This document shows positions 1 to 8,553 of a stretch of 64,000 nucleotides of DNA, one piece after another (positions within the stretch are counted from its first letter, which is position 1; every line of letters starts with the position of its first letter). This DNA is from Bacillus sp. AFS055030 (GTDB lineage: Bacteria; Bacillota; Bacilli; Bacillales; Bacillaceae_G), in contig NZ_NUGT01000026.1 in NCBI RefSeq assembly GCF_002574545.1, positions 1 through 64,000 on the forward strand, in the 5' to 3' direction. The position numbers were made by a program, and so were the translations under genes. Under the pieces are notes generated by a model. That model was not told the DNA's origin. It saw only the letters and a list, made by a program, of their open reading frames with translations, and searched no databases.

Positions 1-81
1 TTATGAGGAAGGATTTTTCTTCTTTTTTGCGGTTTTACTTCCTCATGAGCTATTTATGAGGAAGTTTTTTCACATTATTGC
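1..81. repeat. Dispersed palindromic repeat, copy 1
   Basis: A perfect 10-bp inverted repeat (ACTTCCTCAT at 37-46, ATGAGGAAGT at 56-65, 9-nt loop) is flanked on each side by a similar arm of the form TTATGAGGAAG, about 15 nt, then TTGC (1-30 and 55-81). The same layout recurs at 40857-40941. The element may extend left of the window. The T-rich sequence after the stem means it could also act as a terminator. Positions 82-176 hold nothing else I can identify. Confidence 0.7.
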
Positions 82-176
82 TCGTTTACCAACTCTTGAA
101 CTCCTTATATTGAAGATATTGTTTCATTTCCACAAGAAAGTTCACCCCTAGATCAGGGATGAACATTTTAGTCAGA

Positions 177-1742
177 TTATTTAATTGTTACATCGTTAAT
201 CTCTAGATAGCCTGAAGGACTGATTGAGAAGCCTTTTACGTCTTTTGAGATTGCAGCGACATTTTCGATTACTCTTACAGGAATATATGGTGAATCGTCC
301 ATTTCAATTTCTTGTGCTTTAGCGTAGATTTCTTTGCGTTTTGCTTCGTCTTTTTCTTTTCTTCCAGCATTAATTAAGTCATCAACTTTTGGATTGCTAT
401 AGAAGAATGTATTTCCAGCAGCGCCGCGTGAGTCTGAGTGGAATAGGTTGTACTGATTGTAATCTGCATCTCCTGTTGCGTTTCTCCAGCTAATAATAAA
501 CATTTCTGATTGACCTTTGTTTACTTTTTCAACGAATGAACCATATTCCATCACTTGTACTTTTAAATTAATGCCAATTCCTTTTAATTGTGATTGAATA
601 ACTTCTGCTAAATTTACTCGTTCTTTGCTATCCATCGTTAGGATTGTTGCATCAAATCCATCTGGATAACCTGCTTCTGTTAATAGTTTCTTCGCTTCTT
701 TTAAATTGTAATTGTATGCTTTTAATTGCTCATCATATCCGAATACTTTCGATCCCATTGCTGAATTCGCTTTTTTACCTACATTGTTAAATACACCTTT
801 AATAATCGAGTCCATTTCAACTGCATGAGCGATTGCTTTACGAACACGTACATCATTAAACGGTTCTTTTGTAACATTGAATCCGATATACTCTGTTCCA
901 TACCCTTCACTTCGGTACACTTCCATAGCTGAGGATGATTCAACTTGATTCATAACTGCGATTGGGAGTGGTTCTGCAATTTGAGCTTCTCCTGTTTCAA
1001 TCATTGAAATTCTTGTTGAGTCTTCTGGAACTACCTTGAACTCAACTTTGTCAATCTTTGGTTTTTTCCCCCAGTAATCTTTATTTTGAACTAATGTAAT
1101 TTGTTGACCTGGAGACCATGATTTAAATTTAAAAGGACCTGTTCCATTTGGTTCTTGAATAATATTCTTACCATATTTATCGATTGTTTTGGGGCTAATA
1201 ATTCCACCTTCATGATTTGCTAAAATTGAAAGAAGTGGTGAAAATGGTTCGCTTAAATTAAATTGAACTGTATATTCATCTACTACTTTTACTTCTTTTA
1301 CCATTTTGAAAACGACAGCTCTTGGTGAAGCAACTTTAGGATCTAATAAACGATCAAAGGTTTTCTTTACAGCCTCTGCATTAAATGGTGTACCATCGTG
1401 AAACTTCACATCGTGCCTGAGTTTAAATTCCCAAGTTTTATCATTGATTTGTTTCCATGACTCTGCAAGCATTGGTTGAATTTCATTATCACGATCTCGC
1501 TGGACTAGACCTTCGTAAATTTTATGATGAGTTACGCTTGCTGCATTTATTGTAGACATAAATTGCTGATCTAAATTTTCGGCATCTGATAAACGAGCAA
1601 TTACTAGCGTACTTCCTCCTTTTGAATCACTTGCTTGTCCATTTGCTTTCGTACCTACGTTTTGATTAGATGAACATCCTGTAATTGTGACAGCAGAAAA
1701 TAGTACTAGAAAAAATTTCCCCATTCCTGATTTTAGTTTCAA
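177..1742 (-). CDS. Substrate-binding lipoprotein of a peptide-type ABC transporter (SBP family 5)
   Basis: An extracellular solute-binding protein of the DppA/OppA family (SBP_bac_5), expected to deliver a ligand to the permeases encoded at 6706-8541. A short lipoprotein signal ends in the lipobox ITGC, so the protein should be lipid-anchored on the outer face of the membrane. Family features include the N-terminal GGSTLVIARLSDAENLD segment, KTWEFKLRHDVKFHDGTPFNA and NDVRVRKAIAHA. It is a clear paralogue of the protein at 4937-6493. Start: the Shine-Dalgarno GGGAGG lies only 2 nt from an in-frame GTG (1748) but 8 nt from a TTG (1742), so TTG is preferred. It is last in the minus-strand operon but has its own promoter region (1787-1849). 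The substrate is unknown and need not be a peptide. Confidence 0.9.
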   Translation of the reverse strand: MKLKSGMGKFFLVLFSAVTITGCSSNQNVGTKANGQASDSKGGSTLVIARLSDAENLDQQFMSTINAASVTHHKIYEGLVQRDRDNEIQPMLAESWKQINDKTWEFKLRHDVKFHDGTPFNAEAVKKTFDRLLDPKVASPRAVVFKMVKEVKVVDEYTVQFNLSEPFSPLLSILANHEGGIISPKTIDKYGKNIIQEPNGTGPFKFKSWSPGQQITLVQNKDYWGKKPKIDKVEFKVVPEDSTRISMIETGEAQIAEPLPIAVMNQVESSSAMEVYRSEGYGTEYIGFNVTKEPFNDVRVRKAIAHAVEMDSIIKGVFNNVGKKANSAMGSKVFGYDEQLKAYNYNLKEAKKLLTEAGYPDGFDATILTMDSKERVNLAEVIQSQLKGIGINLKVQVMEYGSFVEKVNKGQSEMFIISWRNATGDADYNQYNLFHSDSRGAAGNTFFYSNPKVDDLINAGRKEKDEAKRKEIYAKAQEIEMDDSPYIPVRVIENVAAISKDVKGFSISPSGYLEINDVTIK

Positions 1743-1786
1743 TTGCACTGCCTCCCTTTTAAAGTTATCTTACAAATATTTATCTA

Positions 1787-1849
1787 ATTATATAAAATAT
1801 TCAGATAATTATTTTTGAATATCTTTACCTGTTTTTTCAGTTTCTTTAC
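1787..1849 (-). promoter_or_regulatory. Promoter and paired direct-repeat operator of the first binding-protein gene
   Basis: Reading toward the gene, two GTAAAGA heptamers (TCTTTAC on the plus strand at 1822-1828 and 1843-1849) lie 21 bp apart, followed by TATAAT (plus-strand 1787-1792). The -35 position has no TTGACA-like hexamer, which suits an activator-dependent promoter. The heptamers have the same spacing and the same distance to the -10 box as those in front of the gene at 4937-6493. Confidence 0.6.
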
Positions 1850-1854
1850 TTTTT

Positions 1855-3351
1855 TCATTTATTTTGCTTTGCAAGTAGTTCATTAATAGCTTCAAGTTTT
1901 TTAAAAGATGGTGGAAATAGATCATTTTCAGGAAGTTGATCATAATCCCTTTCCATATATCCTTTTCTCATCTTATTAAAATACTTTTGGCCTTTTTGTT
2001 TTAATACGTCCATATCAAGATTAGGGATTACTTGATCTTTCATCACAATCCTTCCATTTATAATGGATAGTTTTACATCTCTACCTGACCCACTAATAAA
2101 CATTGTACGAATTGGATCATCAGTAACACCCATATGGAATCCTTCTAAATCAATTGCGATAATATCCGCCTTTGCTCCGACTGCTATTTTCCCGATATCT
2201 TCGCGATTAAGAAATGCCGCTGCTCCTAGAGTAATAGAATTAAAGAAATCAGCGTATGTCGATCCTTCTACTTCTTTTTCTATATATCTTGAGAGCATAC
2301 TAGCAGTGCGTACATTTTGAAAAATATCTGGAGGGAACGTATCAGTACCTAATGCAATATTGATTCCAACTTTTTTATATTTTGCATATGATTCAAGTCC
2401 TTCCCCATGTCTTCCTATAATAAGTGGACAATGGATAACAGTAGTATTTGTTTCTTTCAGAAGAGAAATATCATTATCAATATTGTAATTCGCTCCACTA
2501 TAGCCCGATACAAAATGTGCGTGTGGAATTCCTGTATTTGGGCCTAAAAATCCAAGATTATATAAATATTTAATTGGTGTAACTTTATGTTCTTTTAAAA
2601 TTGTATTAAATTCAAAACTGCCTTGCGCAGCATGGAGCTTGATTGGAACGTTTAATTTGTCACTGTAATATTTTGTTTTGATCAAAATTTCTTTCGTCTG
2701 TGATTCTATTCGTTCTGGAGCTAACATCCCTCTAACCAGTCCATCAAATGCACCATCGAAGGTTTCGATAAACTTTACGGCTCTTTCTAACCCTTCCTCG
2801 CCCGCTGTTTCATCCCAATGAATTTTAACGTTCCCATCTGGCTCGACTACTCTAATTCCAGCTTGATAGCTTGGTCCAAGGTAAATTCTCAACCCTAGTT
2901 TTCCCGCGTGATTCGCTGCAGCTTCTAATTCTTCAAACGTTTCAGCCCAATTTTTGTAAAAAACAGAAGTAATCGGCATAGCAGTCGTAATACCATTTAA
3001 AATAAGTTGAGAATAGGCATATAAAGATTTAAATGCTTCTTCCTCCTCACTCATTAGCTCAGGATGCCCATTTTTTACAAACTCCTCAGACCATAGGAGA
3101 TTTTTTTGTCTATTTGATTTCGCTTCGAAATGCAAAATATCATGATCAATGTCACCTAATGCATTTAAATCAATAAAACCAGGACTAAGGATCGCATTTC
3201 CAACGTCAATTACTTGATCTACTTCTTCTGAATAGTTTTTTCCAACATATAAAATTGAATCATTTTCGTATACAATCTCGGCATTTTCCAATATGACATG
3301 TTCATGTCCATCAAAACCAATTACATATCTTCCCTTTAATTTCGTTTTCAT
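1855..3351 (-). CDS. Amidohydrolase-superfamily protein (chlorohydrolase-like), atypical metal site
   Basis: A 498-residue member of the amidohydrolase superfamily, TRZ/ATZ-deaminase-like branch: an N-terminal beta-sandwich segment, PGFID at 57-61, a barrel with KLHAAQG, HAHFVSG and ALGTDTFPP, and the C-terminal GKIAVGAKADIIAID segment typical of the family. Oddity: where most members carry an HxH metal pair just after PGxID, this protein reads LNALGDIDHD. The usual pair is therefore absent, and DIDH may replace it or the metal site may be altered. Its start lies 30 nt from the stop of the second amidohydrolase gene, in the same operon. It is probably cytosolic and may act on the compound imported by the neighbouring transporter. 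Substrate unknown. Confidence 0.8.
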   Translation of the reverse strand: MKTKLKGRYVIGFDGHEHVILENAEIVYENDSILYVGKNYSEEVDQVIDVGNAILSPGFIDLNALGDIDHDILHFEAKSNRQKNLLWSEEFVKNGHPELMSEEEEAFKSLYAYSQLILNGITTAMPITSVFYKNWAETFEELEAAANHAGKLGLRIYLGPSYQAGIRVVEPDGNVKIHWDETAGEEGLERAVKFIETFDGAFDGLVRGMLAPERIESQTKEILIKTKYYSDKLNVPIKLHAAQGSFEFNTILKEHKVTPIKYLYNLGFLGPNTGIPHAHFVSGYSGANYNIDNDISLLKETNTTVIHCPLIIGRHGEGLESYAKYKKVGINIALGTDTFPPDIFQNVRTASMLSRYIEKEVEGSTYADFFNSITLGAAAFLNREDIGKIAVGAKADIIAIDLEGFHMGVTDDPIRTMFISGSGRDVKLSIINGRIVMKDQVIPNLDMDVLKQKGQKYFNKMRKGYMERDYDQLPENDLFPPSFKKLEAINELLAKQNK

Positions 3352-3381
3352 TTTTTCTCCCTTCGAATTTGAAAATTTTAT

Positions 3382-4860
3382 TTAGTTTTCAACATATCTC
3401 CTCTCGTCAACATAGGCACGGGCATGCCCCCAGAAATACTTAGTAGGTTGCATATATTTTTCTAATCCTGCACGTTTAATCGTTTCAAAAGCTTCTTCAT
3501 TTGCTTCATTTAAAACTGTGCTTTCATGAACGGTTTTTACATCTCTGCCTTCCATAATTAGTTTCCCATCGACAATCACATGATCTACATCATTTGCCAC
3601 TGCTTGAAATACTAATCGATGAACATGCATATACTCTGGAGTCAAATGTGGTTGATGAAGATTAACTGTGATGACATCTGCTTTCTTTCCGATCTCAAGT
3701 GAACCAATTTCATCATCCCAACCTATACATTTTGCTGCATCAATTGTTACCATTTCTAAAAGCTTACCTGGTGGTAAATAATAATAGTCTCTAAGAGCTG
3801 CCTGGTGGACAAACTGTGTTTTTCTCATCGCTTGAAATAAATCAAAACTCGTAGAAGGTGATGTACCATCTGTTGAAATCGCAACAGTTGCTCCCATTTC
3901 AATTAATTCTGTAATTGGTGTGCGTGCATTTACTTGTCCAAAACCTGGTGAAGCACTAATATTTGTACCAGTTTCAGCTAATATTTTGGCTTCGTCGAAT
4001 GAAATTCCTCGACAATGTTGAAGATGAACATCAGGACCTAAGAGCGCATTTTCTTTATCTTGAATTGCTAAATGAATCATTCCACCAAATGCATCTGAGT
4101 GGATTCTTGTATTATATTTTCTAGCAATCTCTCTTATTTTTTTAGCTTGATAAAGATCATGTTGTGTTAACCCATATAGTCGATCTGGAGAAGTCGGATA
4201 GGAAGGATCTACAGATGTTACAATAACGAATGGTGTAATAAAAGCTCTTGTTCGATCATCATTTGCGTGATTCAATGCCTCTATAACTGCTTCTGCCCCT
4301 TTTAGCACTTCTTCATAAGTAACTTCTTTCTCAATTCTTTTCCCATCAACCCATCGACTAAATGAATGTGGCCAAGGTGGGTTACACGGACCAGTACAAA
4401 CTACTTCACGCACACCTACTTCGTTGTAAGCTTTTGCATGGTTTATTGCAAAGATTGGATCATCCGATCTCGGCATTGATCCTAACACACTAACGCCAGT
4501 TGTAATGCCCGCTTTTAATCTTTCAAGTGCAGAAAGCTTCCCTTCGTAATACCAAAAATCGTCCGTTACATAATGCTTATACGTTTTCGTCATAATTGGC
4601 ATCCAAAAATCGATATTCTCCATCGCGATTGTTTTAAACATCGAATGACCACCATGACCATGAACATCTATTAATCCTGGTAAAATACATTGATGACTAC
4701 AATCAATTATTTTTTTCGCCTCATACTTGGTTTTCAAGTTTTCGCTCAAGTCAACGTCGATTATTCTCCCATTGTGAATAGCAACAGAGCCATTTTCAAT
4801 GATTCTTCTTTCTGTGTCCATTGTGATAACAGTTCCATTTACTAATAACAAATCAATCAT
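3382..4860 (-). CDS. Amidohydrolase-superfamily metal-dependent hydrolase or deaminase
   Basis: A 492-residue cytosolic amidohydrolase of the cytosine/guanine-deaminase and atrazine-chlorohydrolase type. The sequence retains the standard metal and catalytic motifs: PGLIDVHGHGGHS with HxH near residues 66-68, HSDAFGG, LQHCRGISFDE and ISTDGTSPS with the late aspartate, then the C-terminal GSLEIGKKADVITVN. An SD of the form GGAGG precedes ATG 4860. It sits between a binding-protein gene and the paralogous amidohydrolase gene, so it is probably the main catabolic enzyme for the imported ligand. Deamination, dechlorination and amide hydrolysis all occur in this family, so the reaction cannot be specified. 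Confidence 0.85.
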   Translation of the reverse strand: MIDLLLVNGTVITMDTERRIIENGSVAIHNGRIIDVDLSENLKTKYEAKKIIDCSHQCILPGLIDVHGHGGHSMFKTIAMENIDFWMPIMTKTYKHYVTDDFWYYEGKLSALERLKAGITTGVSVLGSMPRSDDPIFAINHAKAYNEVGVREVVCTGPCNPPWPHSFSRWVDGKRIEKEVTYEEVLKGAEAVIEALNHANDDRTRAFITPFVIVTSVDPSYPTSPDRLYGLTQHDLYQAKKIREIARKYNTRIHSDAFGGMIHLAIQDKENALLGPDVHLQHCRGISFDEAKILAETGTNISASPGFGQVNARTPITELIEMGATVAISTDGTSPSTSFDLFQAMRKTQFVHQAALRDYYYLPPGKLLEMVTIDAAKCIGWDDEIGSLEIGKKADVITVNLHQPHLTPEYMHVHRLVFQAVANDVDHVIVDGKLIMEGRDVKTVHESTVLNEANEEAFETIKRAGLEKYMQPTKYFWGHARAYVDERRYVEN

Positions 4861-4896
4861 TTTTTTCCTCCTAATGTTAAATTTCTATTTAAAAAC

Positions 4897-4927
4897 TGAA
4901 ACAGCATAAATGAATTATGCTGTTTCA
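4897..4927 (-). terminator. Intra-operon hairpin after the second binding-protein gene
   Basis: A perfect 13-bp stem (TGAAACAGCATAA with TTATGCTGTTTCA) and a 5-nt loop, followed on the minus strand by GTTTTT. It lies between the binding-protein stop and the amidohydrolase start. A leaky terminator or 3'-stabilising hairpin here would give more binding protein than enzyme, as is common in ABC operons. Confidence 0.7.
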
Positions 4928-4936
4928 TTGAATTAC

Positions 4937-6493
4937 TTATTTCACTGTTACATCATCAAGCATTAAATAACTTGCTGGGTTTAACCAAAGCCCTTTAACA
5001 GATGAGCCAGTAACTGCTAAATGCTCATAGTTACGAATAGGAATATACGGTACTTCATCATTTTCGATTTTTTGTGCTTGAGCATATAGTTCTTTACGTT
5101 TTTCACTATCTGATTCTTGTCGAGCTGATTCAATTAATTGATCAACTTTAGGGTTACTGTAGAATGCACTATTTCCTGCTGCACCTTGGGATTTACTGTC
5201 AAATAAGTTAAATTGGTTATAGTCTCCATCACCAGTAGCATTACCCCATCCACCAATTGCAACTTGATGTTCACCTTTTGCCATTGCATCAATATAAGCT
5301 CCGTATTCAACCACTTGGATTTTCACATTAATCCCAATACCTTTTAACTGTGATTGAATAACTTCAGCCATATTTATTCTTTCTTTACGGTCACTAGTTG
5401 TAAGTGTAAATGATAGACCGTCCTTAATACCTGCTTCTTTTAATAGCTTTTTAGATTCATTAATATCGTAATCAAACCCTTTAAGATTTGGATCATATCC
5501 AAATACTTTCGGACTCATTGTTGAATTTGCTTTTGTTCCAACATCGTTATATACGCCTTTAATAATTGAATCTACTTCAATTGCATGTGCAATCGCTTTA
5601 CGGACACGAACATCATCAAATGGTTTTTTCTTAACATTGAAAGTTAAATATTCCACAGCTAGTCCCTCTGTACGGTATAAATCCATTGTGTCAGACGCTT
5701 CGATACGATTGATTTCAGTTACAGGCACTTGATCAGTTACATGCGCTTCACCAGTTTCAATCATTGCTAGTCTTGTAGCATCTTCAGGAACTACTTTAAA
5801 GACTACACCATCAATTTTAGGTTTATTTCCCCAGTAATCTTTATTTTTTTCAATTTTAATTTCTTCTCCTGATTTCCAAGATTTAAATACATAAGGACCA
5901 GTTCCAACTGGATTTCGCCCAATTTTATCATTGTTTTCTTTAATTGATTTTGGACTAATAATACTTCCTTCATTACTCATTAAAATAGATAAAAGTGGAG
6001 CATATGGGTATTTCAAAATAAATTGAACAGTCGTATCATCTACCACTTTAACTTCTTTTATCATTTCAAATTTACCAGCCTGAGGTGAACCAGTTTTTGG
6101 GTCAAGAACTCGATCAAAATTTGTTTTAACTGCATCTGCATTAAATGGTGATCCATCTTGGAACTTAACGCCTTGTCGTAGTTTGAACTCCCAAGTCACA
6201 TTATCTACTTGTTTCCATTCTGTTGCTAAAAGAGGTTGTGGCACCATATTTTTATCTGGTTCAACTAATGTTTCATATACCTTTTCATACACAACGTTTG
6301 CTGATGGTATATCCGTAATAAAATGTGGATCTAATGTAGTCGCATCAGATAGTCTAGCTACGACCAAAGTTCCTCCTGCTTTTGCTTTTGTTCCTGTTGC
6401 ACTACTGCTAGTTTGGTCAGAGGTACACCCTGCAAGTACAGTAGAAATTGTTAATAATGATGCAAATAATACTCCAGCTGTCTTTTTCTTCAT
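4937..6493 (-). CDS. Substrate-binding lipoprotein of a peptide-type ABC transporter (SBP family 5)
   Basis: A second DppA/OppA-family binding protein, paralogous to the one at 177-1742 along its whole length (GGTLVVARLSDATTLDPHF, TWEFKLRQGVKFQDGSPFNA, DDVRVRKAIAHA). The signal peptide begins MKKKTAGVLF and ends at lipobox LAGC, so it is a membrane-anchored lipoprotein of about 518 residues. Start: ATG 6493 has AGGAGG 9 nt upstream; an upstream in-frame extension to 6571 lacks an SD and would bury the signal peptide. First gene of the minus-strand operon, divergent from the permease genes. Two binding proteins for one set of permeases suggest two related ligands or different affinities. Confidence 0.92.
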   Translation of the reverse strand: MKKKTAGVLFASLLTISTVLAGCTSDQTSSSATGTKAKAGGTLVVARLSDATTLDPHFITDIPSANVVYEKVYETLVEPDKNMVPQPLLATEWKQVDNVTWEFKLRQGVKFQDGSPFNADAVKTNFDRVLDPKTGSPQAGKFEMIKEVKVVDDTTVQFILKYPYAPLLSILMSNEGSIISPKSIKENNDKIGRNPVGTGPYVFKSWKSGEEIKIEKNKDYWGNKPKIDGVVFKVVPEDATRLAMIETGEAHVTDQVPVTEINRIEASDTMDLYRTEGLAVEYLTFNVKKKPFDDVRVRKAIAHAIEVDSIIKGVYNDVGTKANSTMSPKVFGYDPNLKGFDYDINESKKLLKEAGIKDGLSFTLTTSDRKERINMAEVIQSQLKGIGINVKIQVVEYGAYIDAMAKGEHQVAIGGWGNATGDGDYNQFNLFDSKSQGAAGNSAFYSNPKVDQLIESARQESDSEKRKELYAQAQKIENDEVPYIPIRNYEHLAVTGSSVKGLWLNPASYLMLDDVTVK

Positions 6494-6571
6494 TGTTTTC
6501 TTCCTCCTCTTAATACATTCCCTATGAATCTCTTGTTCACCATTTTTTATTGAGTACGTAGGCTTATTCAA

Positions 6572-6681
6572 ATTATAAAAAAAAATAAAATTTTATATTT
6601 TCAGAATCTTTACTCGTTTTTTAATTATCTTTACTGCTTTTCTGCATTATATTTACTTCAATTCTAATTTTGAATAAATTT
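6572..6681. promoter_or_regulatory. Divergent promoter region with direct-repeat operator
   Basis: For the minus-strand operon: TATAAT (plus-strand 6572-6577), no good -35 hexamer, and two GTAAAGA heptamers (TCTTTAC on plus at 6607-6613 and 6628-6634) 21 bp apart. A weaker third repeat (TATTTAC) lies at 6650-6656. For the plus-strand transporter operon a weak sigma-A-like pair, TTTACT (6652-6657), 17 nt, TAAATT (6675-6680), is visible. The AraC-type regulator at 11571-12269 is the obvious candidate to bind. Confidence 0.55.
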
Positions 6682-6705
6682 AAACAAAGAAAAGGGGGAA
6701 AACAA

Positions 6706-7608
6706 ATGAAACCAGAGATTGTATTGAATAACAATGAAATCAAATTAGAAAAAAAAGAATCTCAAAAACTAAAAAGATGGAAAGTATTTTATAAGAAGTT
6801 TAAAAAGAATAAATTGGCATTAGTTGGAGCCTATATTGTACTTTTTTATATTTTAGTAGCTATTTTTGCACCACTCATTTCGCCAAAGGATCCTTTTGCG
6901 ATTGATTTAATGAACAAACTACAACGTCCATCACTAGAACATTGGATGGGAACAGATGATAAAGGAAGAGATATTTTAAGTCGTATCATTTTTGGTAGTC
7001 GTCTTTCAATTTCTGTTGGTTTTGTATCTGTTTTATTTGGAGCAATTTTCGGAATCACTCTTGGTTTGATTGCAGGTTATTACGGGAAATGGGTAGACAC
7101 AATCATCATGAGGGTTGTTGATGTTTTATTAGCATTTCCTGGTATTTTACTAGCACTTGCTATTATTAGTGCACTAGGTCCTAGTCTAATTAATGTAATG
7201 GTTGCTGTTGGTATCTTTTCAATCCCAACGTTTGCTCGAATCGTAAGAGGATCTACGTTATCTGTTAGAAAACTTGAGTATATTGATGCAATTCGTGCAT
7301 TAGGTGCTACTGATGCAACAATCATTTTCAAACACATTTTTCCGAATATTCTTTCACCAATAATTGTCCAAGCTACATTAAAACTTGCTACAGCGATTCT
7401 TTCAGCAGCAGGCTTGTCATATCTCGGATTAGGTGCTCAGCCTCCATCTCCAGAATGGGGCGCAATGTTAAGTAGTGGCCGTGATTATTTATTTACTGCA
7501 CCACATATTGCTTTATTTCCGGGCTTAGCGATTTCGACACTAGTTTTAGGTTTTAATATTTTCGGGGATGGTCTAAGAGATGCTCTTGATCCAAGGATGA
7601 AAAAATAA
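6706..7608 (+). CDS. ABC transporter permease, DppC/OppC type
   Basis: A 300-residue inner-membrane permease. An OppC-type N-terminal cytoplasmic segment and first TM (VGAYIVLFYILVAIFAPLI) are followed by the hallmark GTDDKGRDILSRII and a binding-protein-dependent transport domain with the EAA-loop region AIRALGATDATIIFKHIFPN. The C-terminus reads GDGLRDALDPRMKK, typical of DppC. Start: ATG 6706, with AAGGGGG upstream. First gene of the plus-strand transporter operon. The order here is C then B, the reverse of the common ABCDF order. It pairs with the DppB-type subunit that follows. Confidence 0.93.
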   Translation: MKPEIVLNNNEIKLEKKESQKLKRWKVFYKKFKKNKLALVGAYIVLFYILVAIFAPLISPKDPFAIDLMNKLQRPSLEHWMGTDDKGRDILSRIIFGSRLSISVGFVSVLFGAIFGITLGLIAGYYGKWVDTIIMRVVDVLLAFPGILLALAIISALGPSLINVMVAVGIFSIPTFARIVRGSTLSVRKLEYIDAIRALGATDATIIFKHIFPNILSPIIVQATLKLATAILSAAGLSYLGLGAQPPSPEWGAMLSSGRDYLFTAPHIALFPGLAISTLVLGFNIFGDGLRDALDPRMKK

Positions 7609-7620
7609 GGAGGAAAGTAA

Positions 7621-8541
7621 ATGTTTCTATTTATTGTCAGAAGAATTATACAAACTATTCCAGTTTTACTTGGTGTAAGTTTAGTCGTTTTTTTAATTAT
7701 GCAAATGGTTCCTGGTGATCCAGCCACACTACTTGCTGGAGAAGGTGCTACGAAACAAACAATCGAAATGATTCGTCACCAACTTGGCCTTGATCGACCA
7801 ATCATCATTCAGTATTTCGACTATGTTGTTCATGTACTACAAGGTGATTTTGGCGAATCGCTTCGAAATAACCGTCCAGTATTGGATGAGATTATGATTC
7901 GTTTACCTATTACAATTGAACTTGCATTAGCTAGTATTTTCATTACTGTCGTACTTGGTATGCTTGCTGGAATTATATCAGCAACTAAACAGTATTCCGC
8001 AGCTGATATTACAATTATGATTGTCGCTTTACTTGGAATCTCTTTACCTAGTTTCTGGTTTGGTTTAATGCTAATCTACTTCTTTTCAGTTAACCTTCAT
8101 ATCTTTCCAGTTGCTGGTTGGGGAACGTTTAAACATATGGTTCTACCCGCATTAACATTAGGTGCAGGTGGTGCTGCAATTGTAGCTAGGATGACTAGAT
8201 CAAGTATGTTAGAAGTTGTTCGTCAAGACTATATGCGTACAGCAAGAGCAAAAGGTTTAAAGGAACATATCATTATTTATAAACATGGTCTAAAAAATGC
8301 ATTAATTCCAGTAATTACTGTTGTTGGTCTACAATTTGGTGCATTACTTGGTGGTACCGTTTTAACAGAGTCAGTTTTTGCAATTAATGGGCTTGGTAGA
8401 TTAATTGTTGATGCGATTAGAACAAGAGATTTACCTATGGTTCAAGGTGGCGTTTTAATCGCTTCAGTTATCTTTGTATTTATGAATCTAGCTGTTGATA
8501 TTCTCTACCGTTACTTTAATAAACGAGTTGACTTGAATTAA
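7621..8541 (+). CDS. ABC transporter permease, DppB/OppB type
   Basis: A 306-residue DppB-type permease. It begins MFLFIVRRIIQTIPVLLGVS and carries the family segments MVPGDPATLLAG, QLGLDRPIIIQYFDYV and GDFGESLRNNRPV. The EAA loop is TARAKGLKEHIIIYKHGLKN, followed by the usual C-terminal TM segments ending in YRYFNKRVDLN. A strong SD (AAGGAGG) precedes the ATG, and the gene starts 12 nt after the upstream permease. Together the two permeases should form the membrane channel for both binding proteins. Confidence 0.94.
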   Translation: MFLFIVRRIIQTIPVLLGVSLVVFLIMQMVPGDPATLLAGEGATKQTIEMIRHQLGLDRPIIIQYFDYVVHVLQGDFGESLRNNRPVLDEIMIRLPITIELALASIFITVVLGMLAGIISATKQYSAADITIMIVALLGISLPSFWFGLMLIYFFSVNLHIFPVAGWGTFKHMVLPALTLGAGGAAIVARMTRSSMLEVVRQDYMRTARAKGLKEHIIIYKHGLKNALIPVITVVGLQFGALLGGTVLTESVFAINGLGRLIVDAIRTRDLPMVQGGVLIASVIFVFMNLAVDILYRYFNKRVDLN

Positions 8542-8553
8542 GGAGGTACTACG

